Positions 38,091-47,415 of a stretch of DNA of 64,000 nucleotides are shown here, in pieces. The stretch comes from Rouxiella chamberiensis. Its GTDB lineage: Bacteria > Pseudomonadota > Gammaproteobacteria > Enterobacterales > Enterobacteriaceae. A program made the translations under genes and the position numbers. A model generated the notes under the pieces. The model worked only from the letters and a program-made list of their open reading frames with translations. It was not told where the DNA came from and did no database searches. The number at the start of each line of letters is the position of its first letter. Within the stretch, counting starts at the first letter, position 1. The stretch is taken from assembly GCF_026967475.1 (NCBI RefSeq), contig NZ_CP114058.1, forward strand, positions 4,464,001 to 4,528,000, in the 5' to 3' direction.

Positions 38091-38707
38091 GAACGGCTAT
38101 CTTCGCGCAGGCTTTTGCCGACATTGCCGCCCGGATGCACGGCCAAAAGATGCTCCTTGTCGAAACCGTTGCGGAGCATGAGGCAGCCGCATATCGCATC
38201 GAACACCGCCAGCACCAGCACAATCGAGGTGGTTGCCAGCATATTCAATGGATCTATTTCCCGCTGAATATGCGTTTTGAGCACCAGTCCGGCGGCTTTG
38301 GCGATCGCCGACTCCTCATTCTCCGTCACGCTTATCAGGGTAACGCCTTTCTGCGCCAGTGTAGGTAGCAGACGAGTCAACTCCTCCGAATTTCCGCCGC
38401 GTGAAATCATGATCAACACATCGTCGCTGCGCAGAAAGCCGAGATCGCCATGCGCTGCATCGGTCGGATTGAGAAACACCGCCGGTTGCTCGACGCAGGC
38501 CAGCATATGCGCCACCTTACGCGCCGCAATGCCCGACGTGCCGACGCCGGTGACCGCTATCTTGCCCTTGCATTCCGCCATTGTCTGTAGCACCTGCTGC
38601 CAGACCTGCGGGTCGAGATTACGTTGCAGCGCCAGCAACTCGTCGCTGTAAGTCTGCCAGCCGGCGCAGGCCTGCTGCCACTCCTGTTCATGCCGAAGGT
38701 TTGGCAT
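38087..38707 (-). CDS. SIS-domain sugar-phosphate isomerase (KpsF/GutQ-like, no CBS domains)
   Basis: 206-residue aldose-ketose isomerase-type protein. SIS motifs: VTGVGTSGIAARKVAHMLA, DAAHGDLGFLRSDDVLIMISRGGNSEEL and LISVTENEESAIAKAA. The CBS pair present in full KpsF/GutQ is missing, as in shorter isomerases. Last gene of the second sugar cluster; its start overlaps the FGGY kinase end by 20 bases. Probably interconverts pentulose and pentose phosphates from the kinase, by inference. Confidence 0.87.
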   Translation of the reverse strand: MPNLRHEQEWQQACAGWQTYSDELLALQRNLDPQVWQQVLQTMAECKGKIAVTGVGTSGIAARKVAHMLACVEQPAVFLNPTDAAHGDLGFLRSDDVLIMISRGGNSEELTRLLPTLAQKGVTLISVTENEESAIAKAAGLVLKTHIQREIDPLNMLATTSIVLVLAVFDAICGCLMLRNGFDKEHLLAVHPGGNVGKSLREDSRS

Positions 38708-40343
38708 CGCGCTCTCCTTTCATGATGCGGCGATACTTGATCAGGTCATCGTACAAGGCGTGGAACACCTGATACTTTCTGTCGTAATACTCTTTTATCC
38801 TGTTGGTTTGCGGTGTCACGGTTTTACCGATACGGCTCATGGCCGCCATCGCTTCGGGCAGCGACTCGTACACGCCCGAAGCGACCGTGCCCATCATCGC
38901 GCTGCCGAGCAGCATGGCTTCACTCTCTTCCGGCAGCAGCATGGCGCAGCCGGTTGCGTTGGAATGCTCCTGCACAAACACCGGATTTTTGGTGCCGCCG
39001 CCGCTGGCCATCATGGTGTCTATCGAATACCCCGTCTGATTCATGGTTTCAATAATGTGGCGAGTGCCGAGCGCCAGCGCCTGAATGGTCGCCAGATAGT
39101 GCAGCGCCATGTCTTCCGGCGTGCGCGAGAGCTTGAGCCCGGTCAGTGTCCCGGTCAGCGTGGGATTGGCGCGCGGCGAGCGGTTGCCGTGGAAATAGGG
39201 CAGCATATGGATATCTTTCGTCAGGAAGGCGATGTTCTCCGGCTCGCCCGCCATCTCGCGCAATAGCGCATTCAGCGTCTCATAGATGGTCTTGCCGCGC
39301 TCTTTGCTCTGTTTCAACAGGTCGGCATAACACGGATGCGATTGAATCACGTGGTCAATCAGCGCGCCCGTGGTAGATTGCCCGCCTTCATTTAGCCAGT
39401 AATCCGGCAGCAGGGCAGAGAAATAGGGGCCCCAGACGCCGCCGATATAGCGGGGTGTCGGCGAAAGGGCCATATGCGCCGTCGAGGTGCCGCCAATAAG
39501 CGCGATGCGCCGGTCGAAATCGGCGGTTTCGCCTGACGCGCCGCTTGCGCCGAGGATGCCGAGGCTGCCCGCATGGGCATCGATAATCGACACGCTGACG
39601 GCGGTGCCCGGCATCAACCCCAATTCCCGCGCCGCGCGCTGGGTGAGGCCATGACCCAGCGGCTGCCCCATCGTCCTGACTTCGCTGCCGATTTTAGCGG
39701 CATTGTTCTCAAGCAGGTCTTCAAGCCCTATCTGTTTGAAATAACTGGTATCCCAGCGGTCTTCATGGCCGATATAGGTCCATTTGCAGACGGTGGAACA
39801 AAGCGATCGCGCCGTGTCCTGCGTGGCGCGCCAGGTGAGAAAATCCGGCAGGTCAAACAGGTGGCCGACGCTTTTCCAGGTTGTGGGCATATGTTGCTTG
39901 AGCCACAGCAGTTTCGGCGTCTGCATCTCCGGCGAAATAATCCCGCCGACGAATTCCAGCACCCGATGCCCGGTGGCATTGATTCTTTCGGCCTGCGTGA
40001 TGGCGCGATGATCCATCCAGACAATAATATTCTGTTCGCTGCGCCCGGAAGGGCTGACGGTAAGCGGTTTGCCCTCTTTATCGAGCACCACCAGCGAACA
40101 GGTGGCGTCAAAGCCCATTCCCTTGACCTGAATAGGATTGATATCCGCCTGGCTCATGGCATCTTTGACGGCATTGCACACCGCCGCCCAAATTTCGTCC
40201 GAGGATTGTTCTACAAAATCGGCCTTGGGACGAAACAGTGTAATATCGCGGCTGGCCTGACTGACCATATGACCTTTCACATCAAACACGCCTGCGCGAG
40301 CACTGCCCGTTCCTACATCCACGCCAATAAAATAACTCGCCAT
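38688..40343 (-). CDS. FGGY-family carbohydrate kinase (D-ribulokinase-like)
   Basis: 551-residue ATP-dependent sugar kinase. N-terminal phosphate motif GVDVGTGSARAGVFD, sugar-contact WMDHRAITQAERI, catalytic Asp region SIIDAHAGSLGILG, ATP site ASGGGTKNPVFVQEH and C-terminal ESEAMLLGSAMMG. Length and these stretches fit the D-ribulose/carbohydrate kinase branch (YpCarbK/human FGGY type). Follows the importer genes and precedes the SIS isomerase, a coherent pentulose route; the actual sugar is not established. Confidence 0.9.
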   Translation of the reverse strand: MASYFIGVDVGTGSARAGVFDVKGHMVSQASRDITLFRPKADFVEQSSDEIWAAVCNAVKDAMSQADINPIQVKGMGFDATCSLVVLDKEGKPLTVSPSGRSEQNIIVWMDHRAITQAERINATGHRVLEFVGGIISPEMQTPKLLWLKQHMPTTWKSVGHLFDLPDFLTWRATQDTARSLCSTVCKWTYIGHEDRWDTSYFKQIGLEDLLENNAAKIGSEVRTMGQPLGHGLTQRAARELGLMPGTAVSVSIIDAHAGSLGILGASGASGETADFDRRIALIGGTSTAHMALSPTPRYIGGVWGPYFSALLPDYWLNEGGQSTTGALIDHVIQSHPCYADLLKQSKERGKTIYETLNALLREMAGEPENIAFLTKDIHMLPYFHGNRSPRANPTLTGTLTGLKLSRTPEDMALHYLATIQALALGTRHIIETMNQTGYSIDTMMASGGGTKNPVFVQEHSNATGCAMLLPEESEAMLLGSAMMGTVASGVYESLPEAMAAMSRIGKTVTPQTNRIKEYYDRKYQVFHALYDDLIKYRRIMKGERDAKPSA

Positions 40344-40385
40344 GTTTTGGTCCTTAATCTTTTAATCCAATGAGTTATGGGTCAA

Positions 40386-41341
40386 TCATGATTGACGATT
40401 CTGCAAGGCAATAAACAGGATAAGCACGCCGCCCCAGAGCGCCATGGTCAGATAACTGCTGACGCCCATCAGGTTGAGACCGCTTTCCAGCATCTGCAAG
40501 ACCACCAGTGCCAGCACCAGCCCGATTACCCGACCAAAGCCGCCATCGGGATTAATGCCGCCGAGTACCGAGGCCAGAATGGTCACCAGCAGATAGGAAT
40601 CGCCATAACCCGCTTTTGCCGAATTGAATTTAGACATCATCAACAGCGCCGCCGCCCAGCCAAACAGCGCGGAGAGCACATACACCACAAGCGTGACGCG
40701 GTGCGTACTGATGCCGCTAAAACGCGTGGCCTGTTCGTTGGAACCCATCAGATACAGGCTGCGACCCAGCGTGGTATGTTCGAGCACGACCCACAGCAGC
40801 AGGGCGACGAGCAGAAACAGCAGCAGCGCCAGAGGAATTCCGAGGACATTGCCGCTGCTGAGATACTGAATGGCTCGCGGAAAACCGGAGATGACGGTGC
40901 CGTTGGTCAGCAGAATATTCAGCCCGGCGATGAGCGTCATGGTGCCGAGCGAAGCAAGAATCGGTGACACGCCGATATAGGCAATAAGCGAGCCGTTCAG
41001 CAGACCGATTACGATGGCGACCGCCAATCCTGCCAGCATCGCCAGCGCAAAATAGAGCGGCTGGTCGGGATGTGCGACCAGAATGGCCGCCATGACCAGC
41101 GAAACCAGGCGTTGGCACCGGCAATCACCGACAGATTAATGCCGCCGGTCAGCATGGTTATGCCCATGCCCAGCGCCAACATGCCCAGAATCGGCAGTTG
41201 GGAGGAGATAGACTGGAAGTTGCCGAGACTGAAAAAACGTCCTCCCAACGTGAAGGAGAACAATACGGCAACGGCAACAATGATCAGTATTTGCAGGCGG
41301 ATGATGCGATCGCCTTGAATAATGCGGGTTAATGTCGTCAT
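40386..41341 (-). pseudogene. CUT2 sugar ABC permease, frameshifted
   Basis: Permease of the second importer. The N-terminal frame (from 41341) runs through ITMLTGGINLSVIAGANA, then breaks at about 41105-41112, context GCCTGGTTTCG on the coding strand. The other frame resumes at SLVMAAILVAHPDQPLYF and holds ILASVLGGINPDGGFGRVIG near the end. Alignment with the homologous permease at 2124 (ANLTSLLMAW) puts the lesion exactly there, as minus one or plus two bases. Repaired length is about 318. Overlap with neighbours is tight, so the operon as a whole looks functional. Confidence 0.83.
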
Positions 41342-41342
41342 A

Positions 41343-42329
41343 TCACATGCCCTTTGCCAGTTTGCGTTTTTCGTTCCACGCGGTGCTGCTGATGCTGACC
41401 AGAATAATGACGCCGCTGAAAACCTGATGCCAATAGGAGGAGATGCTCAGCAGTGTCAGGCCGTTTTGCAGAAATGCCAGCAGCATTACCCCCAAAATCG
41501 TGCCGGTGAGCGATCCGCGTCCGCCGCTCATGCTGGTGCCGCCCAGAACCACGGCGGCCAGCACGGTGAGTTCAAATCCGAGCAGCGAATTGGGTGCCAC
41601 CGACTGGGTTATCTGCGCCTGCACCACCGCGGCAATCCCCGCCAGCAATCCCATGAAGCCATAGACATAAAAATGCAGTCGCAGGATGTTCAATCCCAGA
41701 CGCGAGGCGGCGTCGCGATTGCTGCCCATGGCATAAATCTGCCGTCCGATACGCGTGCGGTTCATCAAGACGCCCGTCGCGATAATCACGCCCAGCAGGC
41801 TGAGCAGAGGCAGCGTCAGGCCATAGTCGTAGCCGTCCGAAGCGGTAAACGAGAACCAGTTGATGCCGTTCATGAACCAGTCCGGGAAGCCGTAAAGCCA
41901 GGTGCCGTTGGTCAGATAGACCAGCAGTCCGTAATAGAGATTCAGCGTGGCGATGGTGATAATGATGGCCGGCACGCGCAGCCAGTACACCAGAAAACCG
42001 TTAACCAGCCCGAGCAGAAGTCCCACGCCCATCGCCATCGCGAAAGCCAGCGGAAAACTGCCGCCGTGGTGAATGATGTAACTCGCCATCACGTATTGGC
42101 CGATTGACGTCATGGCCGGAAACGAGATGTCGATACCGCCTGCAATCAGCACCACGAACAGCCCGCAGGCGAGGATGCCGAGAATGGCGTAGCTGGTGGC
42201 GACATCGGTCATATTGCCCAGCGTCAGGAATTCGCCGGTGCCGAGACTTAGCCCGACCGCGAGCAACAGGACCAGCACGGCCAGCCAGAATTCGTGATGT
42301 GAAACGGCCTTGCTTAAAGCGCTACGCAT
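41343..42329 (-). CDS. CUT2 sugar ABC permease
   Basis: 328-residue inner-membrane permease of the second importer, counterpart of 1073-2062: both have the stretch GLFVVL.AGGIDISF and VLGG.S..GG+GS near the C-terminal end. About ten hydrophobic segments. Overlaps the ATPase gene stop by 8 bases, the same overlap as in the first importer, which points to a common ancestral operon. Confidence 0.92.
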   Translation of the reverse strand: MRSALSKAVSHHEFWLAVLVLLLAVGLSLGTGEFLTLGNMTDVATSYAILGILACGLFVVLIAGGIDISFPAMTSIGQYVMASYIIHHGGSFPLAFAMAMGVGLLLGLVNGFLVYWLRVPAIIITIATLNLYYGLLVYLTNGTWLYGFPDWFMNGINWFSFTASDGYDYGLTLPLLSLLGVIIATGVLMNRTRIGRQIYAMGSNRDAASRLGLNILRLHFYVYGFMGLLAGIAAVVQAQITQSVAPNSLLGFELTVLAAVVLGGTSMSGGRGSLTGTILGVMLLAFLQNGLTLLSISSYWHQVFSGVIILVSISSTAWNEKRKLAKGM

Positions 42330-43863
42330 TGATCACCTCGGCTATCTGCGCTTCGCTGCACTGGTGCGGCGAGAACTCGGCGACCAGTTCCCCTTTGCGC
42401 ATCACCAGCACTCGATGGCTGTTGTAGTAGGCTTCCGGAATTTCATCGCAGATCATCAACACCGCCATGCCCGATTCGGCAAGGTCGCGGGCAATGCGAT
42501 AAATACCCTCTTTATTGGCGATATCGACGCCCACCGTGGGCGAATCGAGAATAAGGATATGCGGTTCGGTGGCGACCCATTTGGCAATGGCTATGCGCTG
42601 CGCATTACCGCCCGACAGCGTTTTTACCGGCAGCGCGCTGTCCGACACCTTGATATTGAGGTCACGAATCAGACCCTTGACCACGGCGCGCGCCTTGCGA
42701 TGATTCATCAGGCCGCCGGGTCTTTGCAGCTTGTTGAAAATAGACACCAGCGTATTGTCATAAATCGATTGTTCCATGATAAGCCCCTGCGTCAGCCGGT
42801 CTTCCGACACATAGGCAATGCCGTGGCGAATGGCGTCCCGATTGCTGCGAAAACTGACTTTTTTGCCGTTGACGCGGATTTCGCCGCTGTCGGGCTGCGT
42901 CATGCCAAACAGGCTCAGGCAGAGTTCGGTGCGTCCCGCCCCCAAAAGGCCGATAATCGAGGTGATCTCGCCCTGTCGCAGCGACAGTGAAATGTCGTGA
43001 TATTGCCCTTTGCGGCCAAGATGACTCACCTCCAGCAACGGAGTGACGTCAGCGGGCGCGCGATGGGGCAGGTGGCTGTAGGTAAAGCGCTGGCCCGTCA
43101 TCAGAAATGCCAGTTCGTTGCTGTCGAGTTCGCTCGCGGGATAAGTTCCTACCAGCTTGCCGTCGCGCATCACGCTAATGCGATCGGCGACTTCCATGAC
43201 TTCGTCGAGGCGGTGGCTCACGAATACCACGCAAATATTGGCGGCCTTGAGTTCGTTGACCACGCGCAGCAGGCCGTTCACTTCGGTGCGTGTCAGCGAT
43301 GCGGTGGGTTCATCCATGATGACCAGGCTGGCATCGGCGGCAATGGCGCGGCAAATCGCCACCAGTTGGCGATCGGCAATCGAGAGTTTTTCAACCTTGC
43401 GATCGGGGTCGAGCATCACGCCCACGCGTTGCATGGCCGCCAGCGCTTTTTTGCGCATGGTATCTTTATGCACCCAGAAATCGCCGCCGGGCAAATAGCG
43501 GTGGATAGCAATATTCTCGGCAACGGATAAATTCGGGAACAGCGATAAATCCTGATAAATCACCTGAATGCCGTAATAGGAAGAAAGCTGCGGCGTCAGG
43601 GCATGAAACAGTTTGCCGTCGAGCATGATGGCCGCGCCTTTTTCCGGTTGATAGACGCCGGAAATGACTTTGATAATCGTGCTTTTCCCGCAGCCATTCT
43701 GGCCCGCCAGACAATGCACCTCGCCTTTATTCAGGGTGAGGGTGACATTATCCAGCGCCAATACGCCGGGAAATTTCTTGCTGATATGTTCAAGGCTAAT
43801 CAATGCCCGGGAAGACACGTCGGCTTGGCGGGAAGTGGAATCAAGCGTCGTAGAAGTATTCAT
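42322..43863 (-). CDS. CUT2 sugar ABC importer ATPase
   Basis: Tandem ATPase of about 513 residues. Domain 1: Walker A GQNGCGKST, signature replaced by KLSIADRQLVAICRA as in this family, Walker B VIMDEPTASL. Domain 2: GLLGAGRTEL, signature TLSGGNAQRIAIAKW, Walker B ILILDSPTVGVDIAN. Start at 43863 (ATG AAT ACT) is 8 bases past AGGA; the ATG at 43869 would be only 2 bases away from it. Closely related to the ATPase at the left end of the window. Confidence 0.92.
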   Translation of the reverse strand: MNTSTTLDSTSRQADVSSRALISLEHISKKFPGVLALDNVTLTLNKGEVHCLAGQNGCGKSTIIKVISGVYQPEKGAAIMLDGKLFHALTPQLSSYYGIQVIYQDLSLFPNLSVAENIAIHRYLPGGDFWVHKDTMRKKALAAMQRVGVMLDPDRKVEKLSIADRQLVAICRAIAADASLVIMDEPTASLTRTEVNGLLRVVNELKAANICVVFVSHRLDEVMEVADRISVMRDGKLVGTYPASELDSNELAFLMTGQRFTYSHLPHRAPADVTPLLEVSHLGRKGQYHDISLSLRQGEITSIIGLLGAGRTELCLSLFGMTQPDSGEIRVNGKKVSFRSNRDAIRHGIAYVSEDRLTQGLIMEQSIYDNTLVSIFNKLQRPGGLMNHRKARAVVKGLIRDLNIKVSDSALPVKTLSGGNAQRIAIAKWVATEPHILILDSPTVGVDIANKEGIYRIARDLAESGMAVLMICDEIPEAYYNSHRVLVMRKGELVAEFSPHQCSEAQIAEVINA

Positions 43864-43965
43864 CGACATTTTCCTTACAGCATCTGGTGATATATCGATG
43901 CGGATCAGGCATCGATATATTTTATTGTTCTTGTAATGATCTGCTTATTGACAGGACGCGAGGAA

Positions 43966-44951
43966 TTAAAAGCCTAATGTTTTGGCATTATCCGGCGTGA
44001 CTTCAAGAATACGGTTAAAGCGAATGACGCCGGTGTCCATATTCACGTCGGCCTTACCCAATCCATCGATGGTTAAATCCGGCGTGACGGCTTTGCCCTG
44101 CAACATCTGATTGGCAAGACTGACCAGTGCAAAACCGGCATCTTTCGGGTCCCACAGCAGCACTTTCTTGATATCGCCGCGCACCAGATACGGCGCGGCC
44201 TGTGCCGGCATGGCAATACCGACTACCGCGACTTTATTCTTGGCCCGTTTTTGCTGCACGGCCTGACCGGCACCGATAGGGCCGAGCGAGCCGAAGCCGA
44301 TAATGCCTTTCAGGTCGGGGTGCGCTTTCATTAAATCGAGCGTGGTGGAGTAGGACTTATCAATACTTTCCGCCACCGGCAGGCGCGAGGTGACTTCATG
44401 CATATCCGGGTATTTTTCTTTCTGATATTTAATCGCGGTATCGGCCCAGGCGTTATGCAATGGCACCGTCAATGAACCGACATATATCGCGTAGCCGCCT
44501 TTGCCCCCCATTGCCGAGGCAAGAGAATCCATATTGGCCTGGGCATATTTCTGGCTGTCGATGGTTTCGATATCCCATTGCCCGATTCTCTGATCCGGCG
44601 ACTCGTTGGTTAATACTACTATTCCGGCATCGCGCGCTTTTTAAGCACGGGTTCCAGCACTTTGGCGTCGTTTGGCACCACAATGATGGCGTCGACTTTC
44701 TTGGCAATCAGATCTTCAATGACTTTGACCTGCTGTGCGGGATCCGGCGTTGAGGCCCCGACTTCGTAAGCATTGACGTTGAGTTTGGTCGCCGCCTCCT
44801 TGACGCCAACTTCCATGCGGGTGAACCACGGGATCCCCGTGACTTTGGCGACAACGGCAATATCGTAAGGTGTGGCGGCAAGGCTTGGCGTGGCGATCAA
44901 CATGCATGCTGAAATCACACATGCATTGAGTAATGCGAGGTTAAATTTCAT
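43966..44951 (-). pseudogene. Sugar-binding protein of the second importer, frameshifted
   Basis: RbsB-type periplasmic binding protein (PBP fold I) of about 328 residues if repaired. Signal peptide from 44951 (MKFNLALLNACVISACMLIA...SLA-ATPYD). It reads through VEDLIAKKVDAIIVVPNDAKVLEPVLKK-like residues, then breaks in an A-run (five A, plus-strand T at 44638-44642; six would restore KKARDAGIVVLTNE). The second frame continues DSQKYAQANMDSLA to the end. The rest of the operon is well kept, so a homopolymer error is a fair alternative to inactivation. Confidence 0.84.
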
Positions 44952-45008
44952 GGCGAGACCTTTGTTATGTGTAGGGTGGTTATTTTTTCCACGGATTGAG
45001 AGTAACAA

Positions 45009-45424
45009 AGGTCCTACTTGCCCATACGTTAAAAGTAAATGAAATGTGATAAAAGCCCGTTAATGTTAATTTATATGGTTTATTTGGTTAATAAATAGTT
45101 AAATTAAGGCTGATGGCGGGAGGGATATCAGGCAGGGCATCGCTTTTCATGTTAAATAATACAAAATAAGGATCATTAAAATAACAATTATTTAACATTG
45201 ACGCCATTCAAGTCGGTTAAGCGGTTTACTTGAGGCCACAGCAGCAGATGGAATGCGCAATTTGTGAGTGCTGTCACGTTGAGTCACCGCACATGCGGTA
45301 TATCCGCAGTCACCAAGGCTGGTCTACACTGAAATGATGCCGGTATTTGATAGCTCTAAAATCTGCATGCCATTAATACTTCAACTTTTTATAAAATTCT
45401 TGTTATTGAAACAGAGGGAATGTC
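45009..45424. promoter_or_regulatory. Divergent intergenic region between sugar operon and yghU
   Basis: 416 bases, AT-rich near 45040-45200. A CRP-like site is at 45263-45278. Otherwise no gene seen. Confidence 0.45.
45263..45278. promoter_or_regulatory. CRP-like binding site
   Basis: TGTGA-GTGCTG-TCACG matches the TGTGA-N6-TCACA consensus at nine of ten positions. It lies 147 bases before yghU and about 310 before the sugar-binding protein; catabolite control of the sugar operon is the more natural reading but the distance is long. Confidence 0.5.
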
Positions 45425-46267
45425 ATGGAAAACAGTTATCAACCCCCTAAGGTCTGGAGCCCGGACAGTGAACTCGGCGGCCAGTGGGGCAAACTTAATC
45501 GTCCGGTTTCCGGCGCAACCCACGAGAAAACCCTGCCGCGCGGCAAGCATCCGTTACAGCTCTATTCGCTTGGCACGCCGAACGGCCAGAAAGTCACGAT
45601 TTTGCTTGAAGAACTGCTGTCGTTAAGCATTACGGGCGCTGAATATGACGCGCATCTGATCAAAATCAGTGAAGGCTATCAGTTCTCCTCGGGCTTTGTT
45701 GAAATAAATCCAAATTCAAAGATCCCGGCGCTGCTGGATGTGTCGGGATCGGATCCGATCCGCGTTTTCGAATCCGGTGCGATCCTGGTTTATCTAGCGG
45801 ATAAATTCGGCTCCTTCCTGCCGAGAGATATCGCCGACCGCGCGGAAGTGCTGAACTGGCTGTTCTGGCTTCAGGGCGCGGCGCCTTATGTGGGCGGCGG
45901 GTTTGGTCATTTCTATCACTATGCGCCGGTCAAAATCGAATATGCCATCAACCGGTTCACGATGGAAACCAAACGCCACCTGGACCTGCTCGACAAACAG
46001 TTGGCGCGTCATCGTTATATCGCCGGTGACAACTACACCATCGCGGATATGGCTATCTGGCCGTGGTACGGCGCACTGGTGAAAGGTCTGCTGTACGAGG
46101 CCGCCGAGTTTATCGATGCGCAGTCCTACACACACCTGATTCGCTGGGCGAACGAAATCGAAGCGCGTCCGGCAGTGGCGCGTGGGCGTATCGTCAATCG
46201 CACCTGGGGGGATAAGCAACTTCCCGAGCGCCATGATGCGTCGGATTTTGAGCCGCTTGGCCTTTAA
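45425..46267 (+). CDS. yghU: Glutathione S-transferase family disulfide-bond oxidoreductase YghU
   Basis: 280-residue cytosolic GST-like enzyme of the Nu class, which binds two glutathiones and reduces disulfides. The N-terminal extension with NRPVSGATHEKTLPRGKHPLQLYSLGTPNGQKV is the YghU hallmark. Thioredoxin-like domain ends with NPNSKIPAL and VFESGAILVYLA, then an all-helical domain with GGGFGHFYHYAPVKIEYA. Very close to E. coli YghU along its whole length. Confidence 0.95.
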   Translation: MENSYQPPKVWSPDSELGGQWGKLNRPVSGATHEKTLPRGKHPLQLYSLGTPNGQKVTILLEELLSLSITGAEYDAHLIKISEGYQFSSGFVEINPNSKIPALLDVSGSDPIRVFESGAILVYLADKFGSFLPRDIADRAEVLNWLFWLQGAAPYVGGGFGHFYHYAPVKIEYAINRFTMETKRHLDLLDKQLARHRYIAGDNYTIADMAIWPWYGALVKGLLYEAAEFIDAQSYTHLIRWANEIEARPAVARGRIVNRTWGDKQLPERHDASDFEPLGL

Positions 46268-46355
46268 GAAAGCGGGTCGCTGATAAAGCTGGCTGATAAT
46301 AAAACAGGACGATAATAAGCTATTAATTAATAAGCTTTTTATGAATAAATAAGGT

Positions 46356-46392
46356 AATCCTCCTCATTCTGGTTAAGGAATTGAGGAGGATT
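46356..46392 (+). terminator. yghU terminator
   Basis: AATCCTCCTCA / TGAGGAGGATT perfect 11-base stem with a 15-base loop and TTTTATTTTT tail. Confidence 0.88.
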
Positions 46393-46504
46393 TTTTATTT
46401 TTAAAAAGATAAGTATTTTTAAAATTCATTAAAACTTGTTTAAAGTAATTGACTAGAAGTATTAGTATTTATAATATTTTTATTAGCTATTTTGTGAGGG
46501 GTTT

Positions 46505-46783
46505 TTAAATTAAATTAATAATACGGTCTGCAGAAGCAATTGTATTTTCCCTATGAGCAATAATAACGCGGGTTATGTTCAGCTTTTTTATAGCGCGGTT
46601 TACAAAATTTTCACTTACAGGATCTAATGAACTTGTAGCTTCGTCCATAAAAAGGATGCCGGGTTTCCGGTACAGAGCTCTGGCTATAAAAATGCGTTGC
46701 TTCTGACCTCCAGAAAGACCTTCACCGAGTTCACCTATTAACGTCTCATAGCCCATTGGTAATTTTAATATACAATCTTGTCT
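46505..46783 (-). pseudogene. C-terminal fragment of a bacteriocin-type ABC exporter
   Basis: The last 90 or so residues of a CvaB/LagD-type exporter ATPase: [20 protein letters not shown] (signature), [26 protein letters not shown] (Walker B) and [16 protein letters not shown] (switch His). The Walker A, membrane domain and any C39 peptidase domain are missing; an in-frame stop stands just upstream at about 46784. The fragment is fused directly to the start of a glycosyltransferase gene, which shows an internal deletion. AT-rich and foreign-looking. Confidence 0.85.
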
Positions 46784-46921
46784 TCTTTAGTTTTTTGCCA
46801 TATTCCAATATAATCTGTGTTAGCCAAAGAAGTATCACCAACCCATAAAAAATGTAAATTATTAGGGATAAGGACTTTTTCCCTCATATGATAAATTTAT
46901 TTCTGACAATCTATGTTTCAT
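46765..46921 (-). pseudogene. N-terminal fragment of a TcdA/TcdB-like glycosyltransferase
   Basis: Start ATG at 46921 with AAAGGA seven bases upstream. The first 15 residues (MKHRLSEINLSYEGK) are in one frame; a one-base shift in an A-run (T at 46876-46880) joins them to LIPNNLHFLWVGDTSLANTD, the typical first strand of DXD glycosyltransferases of the large-clostridial-toxin type (compare KNLHFVWIGG in TcdB). It then ends at a stop at 46765, where the exporter fragment begins. DXD motif and the rest are lost. Identification rests on about 25 residues. Confidence 0.5.
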
Positions 46922-47121
46922 TTAAAAGTCCTTTTCAGTTCAACATGCTATCAATACCAACTTAAAGTATTCGGATATACTCATCTAATCAGCATGTTCA
47001 AAAATGTATAATATTATTGTTATTTAGATGTTCTCTTTATTGATTTTTCTTATTTTTAGGTAAAACTTGTTTTATCTTAAGAAAAATGTTTTCTACCAAA
47101 ATCTTATGAAGTAAATCAAAG

Positions 47122-47364
47122 CTACAACCCCCCACAAATGGCACAGATAACAGCGCTCCCAGATAGCTCTTTAAGAGAATTAAGGTATTCTTGACTATTT
47201 TCATTTAATTTCACAATGGCATCTTGTTCATTTTTTGCATCAATTTCCACATGATGTTTTCTAAAACCTCGCTGTTTCATTTCCTTAGTAAAGGCTCTCG
47301 TGGCTAATTCTTTCGGCATTACTTTTGACTTGTTATTATTAATGTATATTACATATTTTCGCAT
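47122..47364 (-). CDS. Small protein of the bacteriocin locus (80 residues)
   Basis: Start at 47364 chosen because GGAG stands six bases upstream, the same spacing as in the precursor gene next door. The body is charged and helical (KELATRAFTKEMKQRGFRKHH, NEQDAIVKLNENSQEYLNSLKEL) and ends in a short hydrophobic, Cys-containing tail, GSAVICAICGGL. It could be a second precursor with a C-terminal core, an immunity protein or a maturation helper; I recognise no family. The frame is intact, unlike its neighbours. Confidence 0.55.
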   Translation of the reverse strand: MRKYVIYINNNKSKVMPKELATRAFTKEMKQRGFRKHHVEIDAKNEQDAIVKLNENSQEYLNSLKELSGSAVICAICGGL

Positions 47365-47415
47365 TATGTACTCCATAAAAGCACAGAATAAAAATTCTGT
47401 ACTTTTATTTATTAT

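Noticed and set aside
41322..42107. 261-codon plus-strand frame across the permease genes
   Set aside because: Shadow of the minus-strand permease, with Gln/His-rich content typical of antisense frames.
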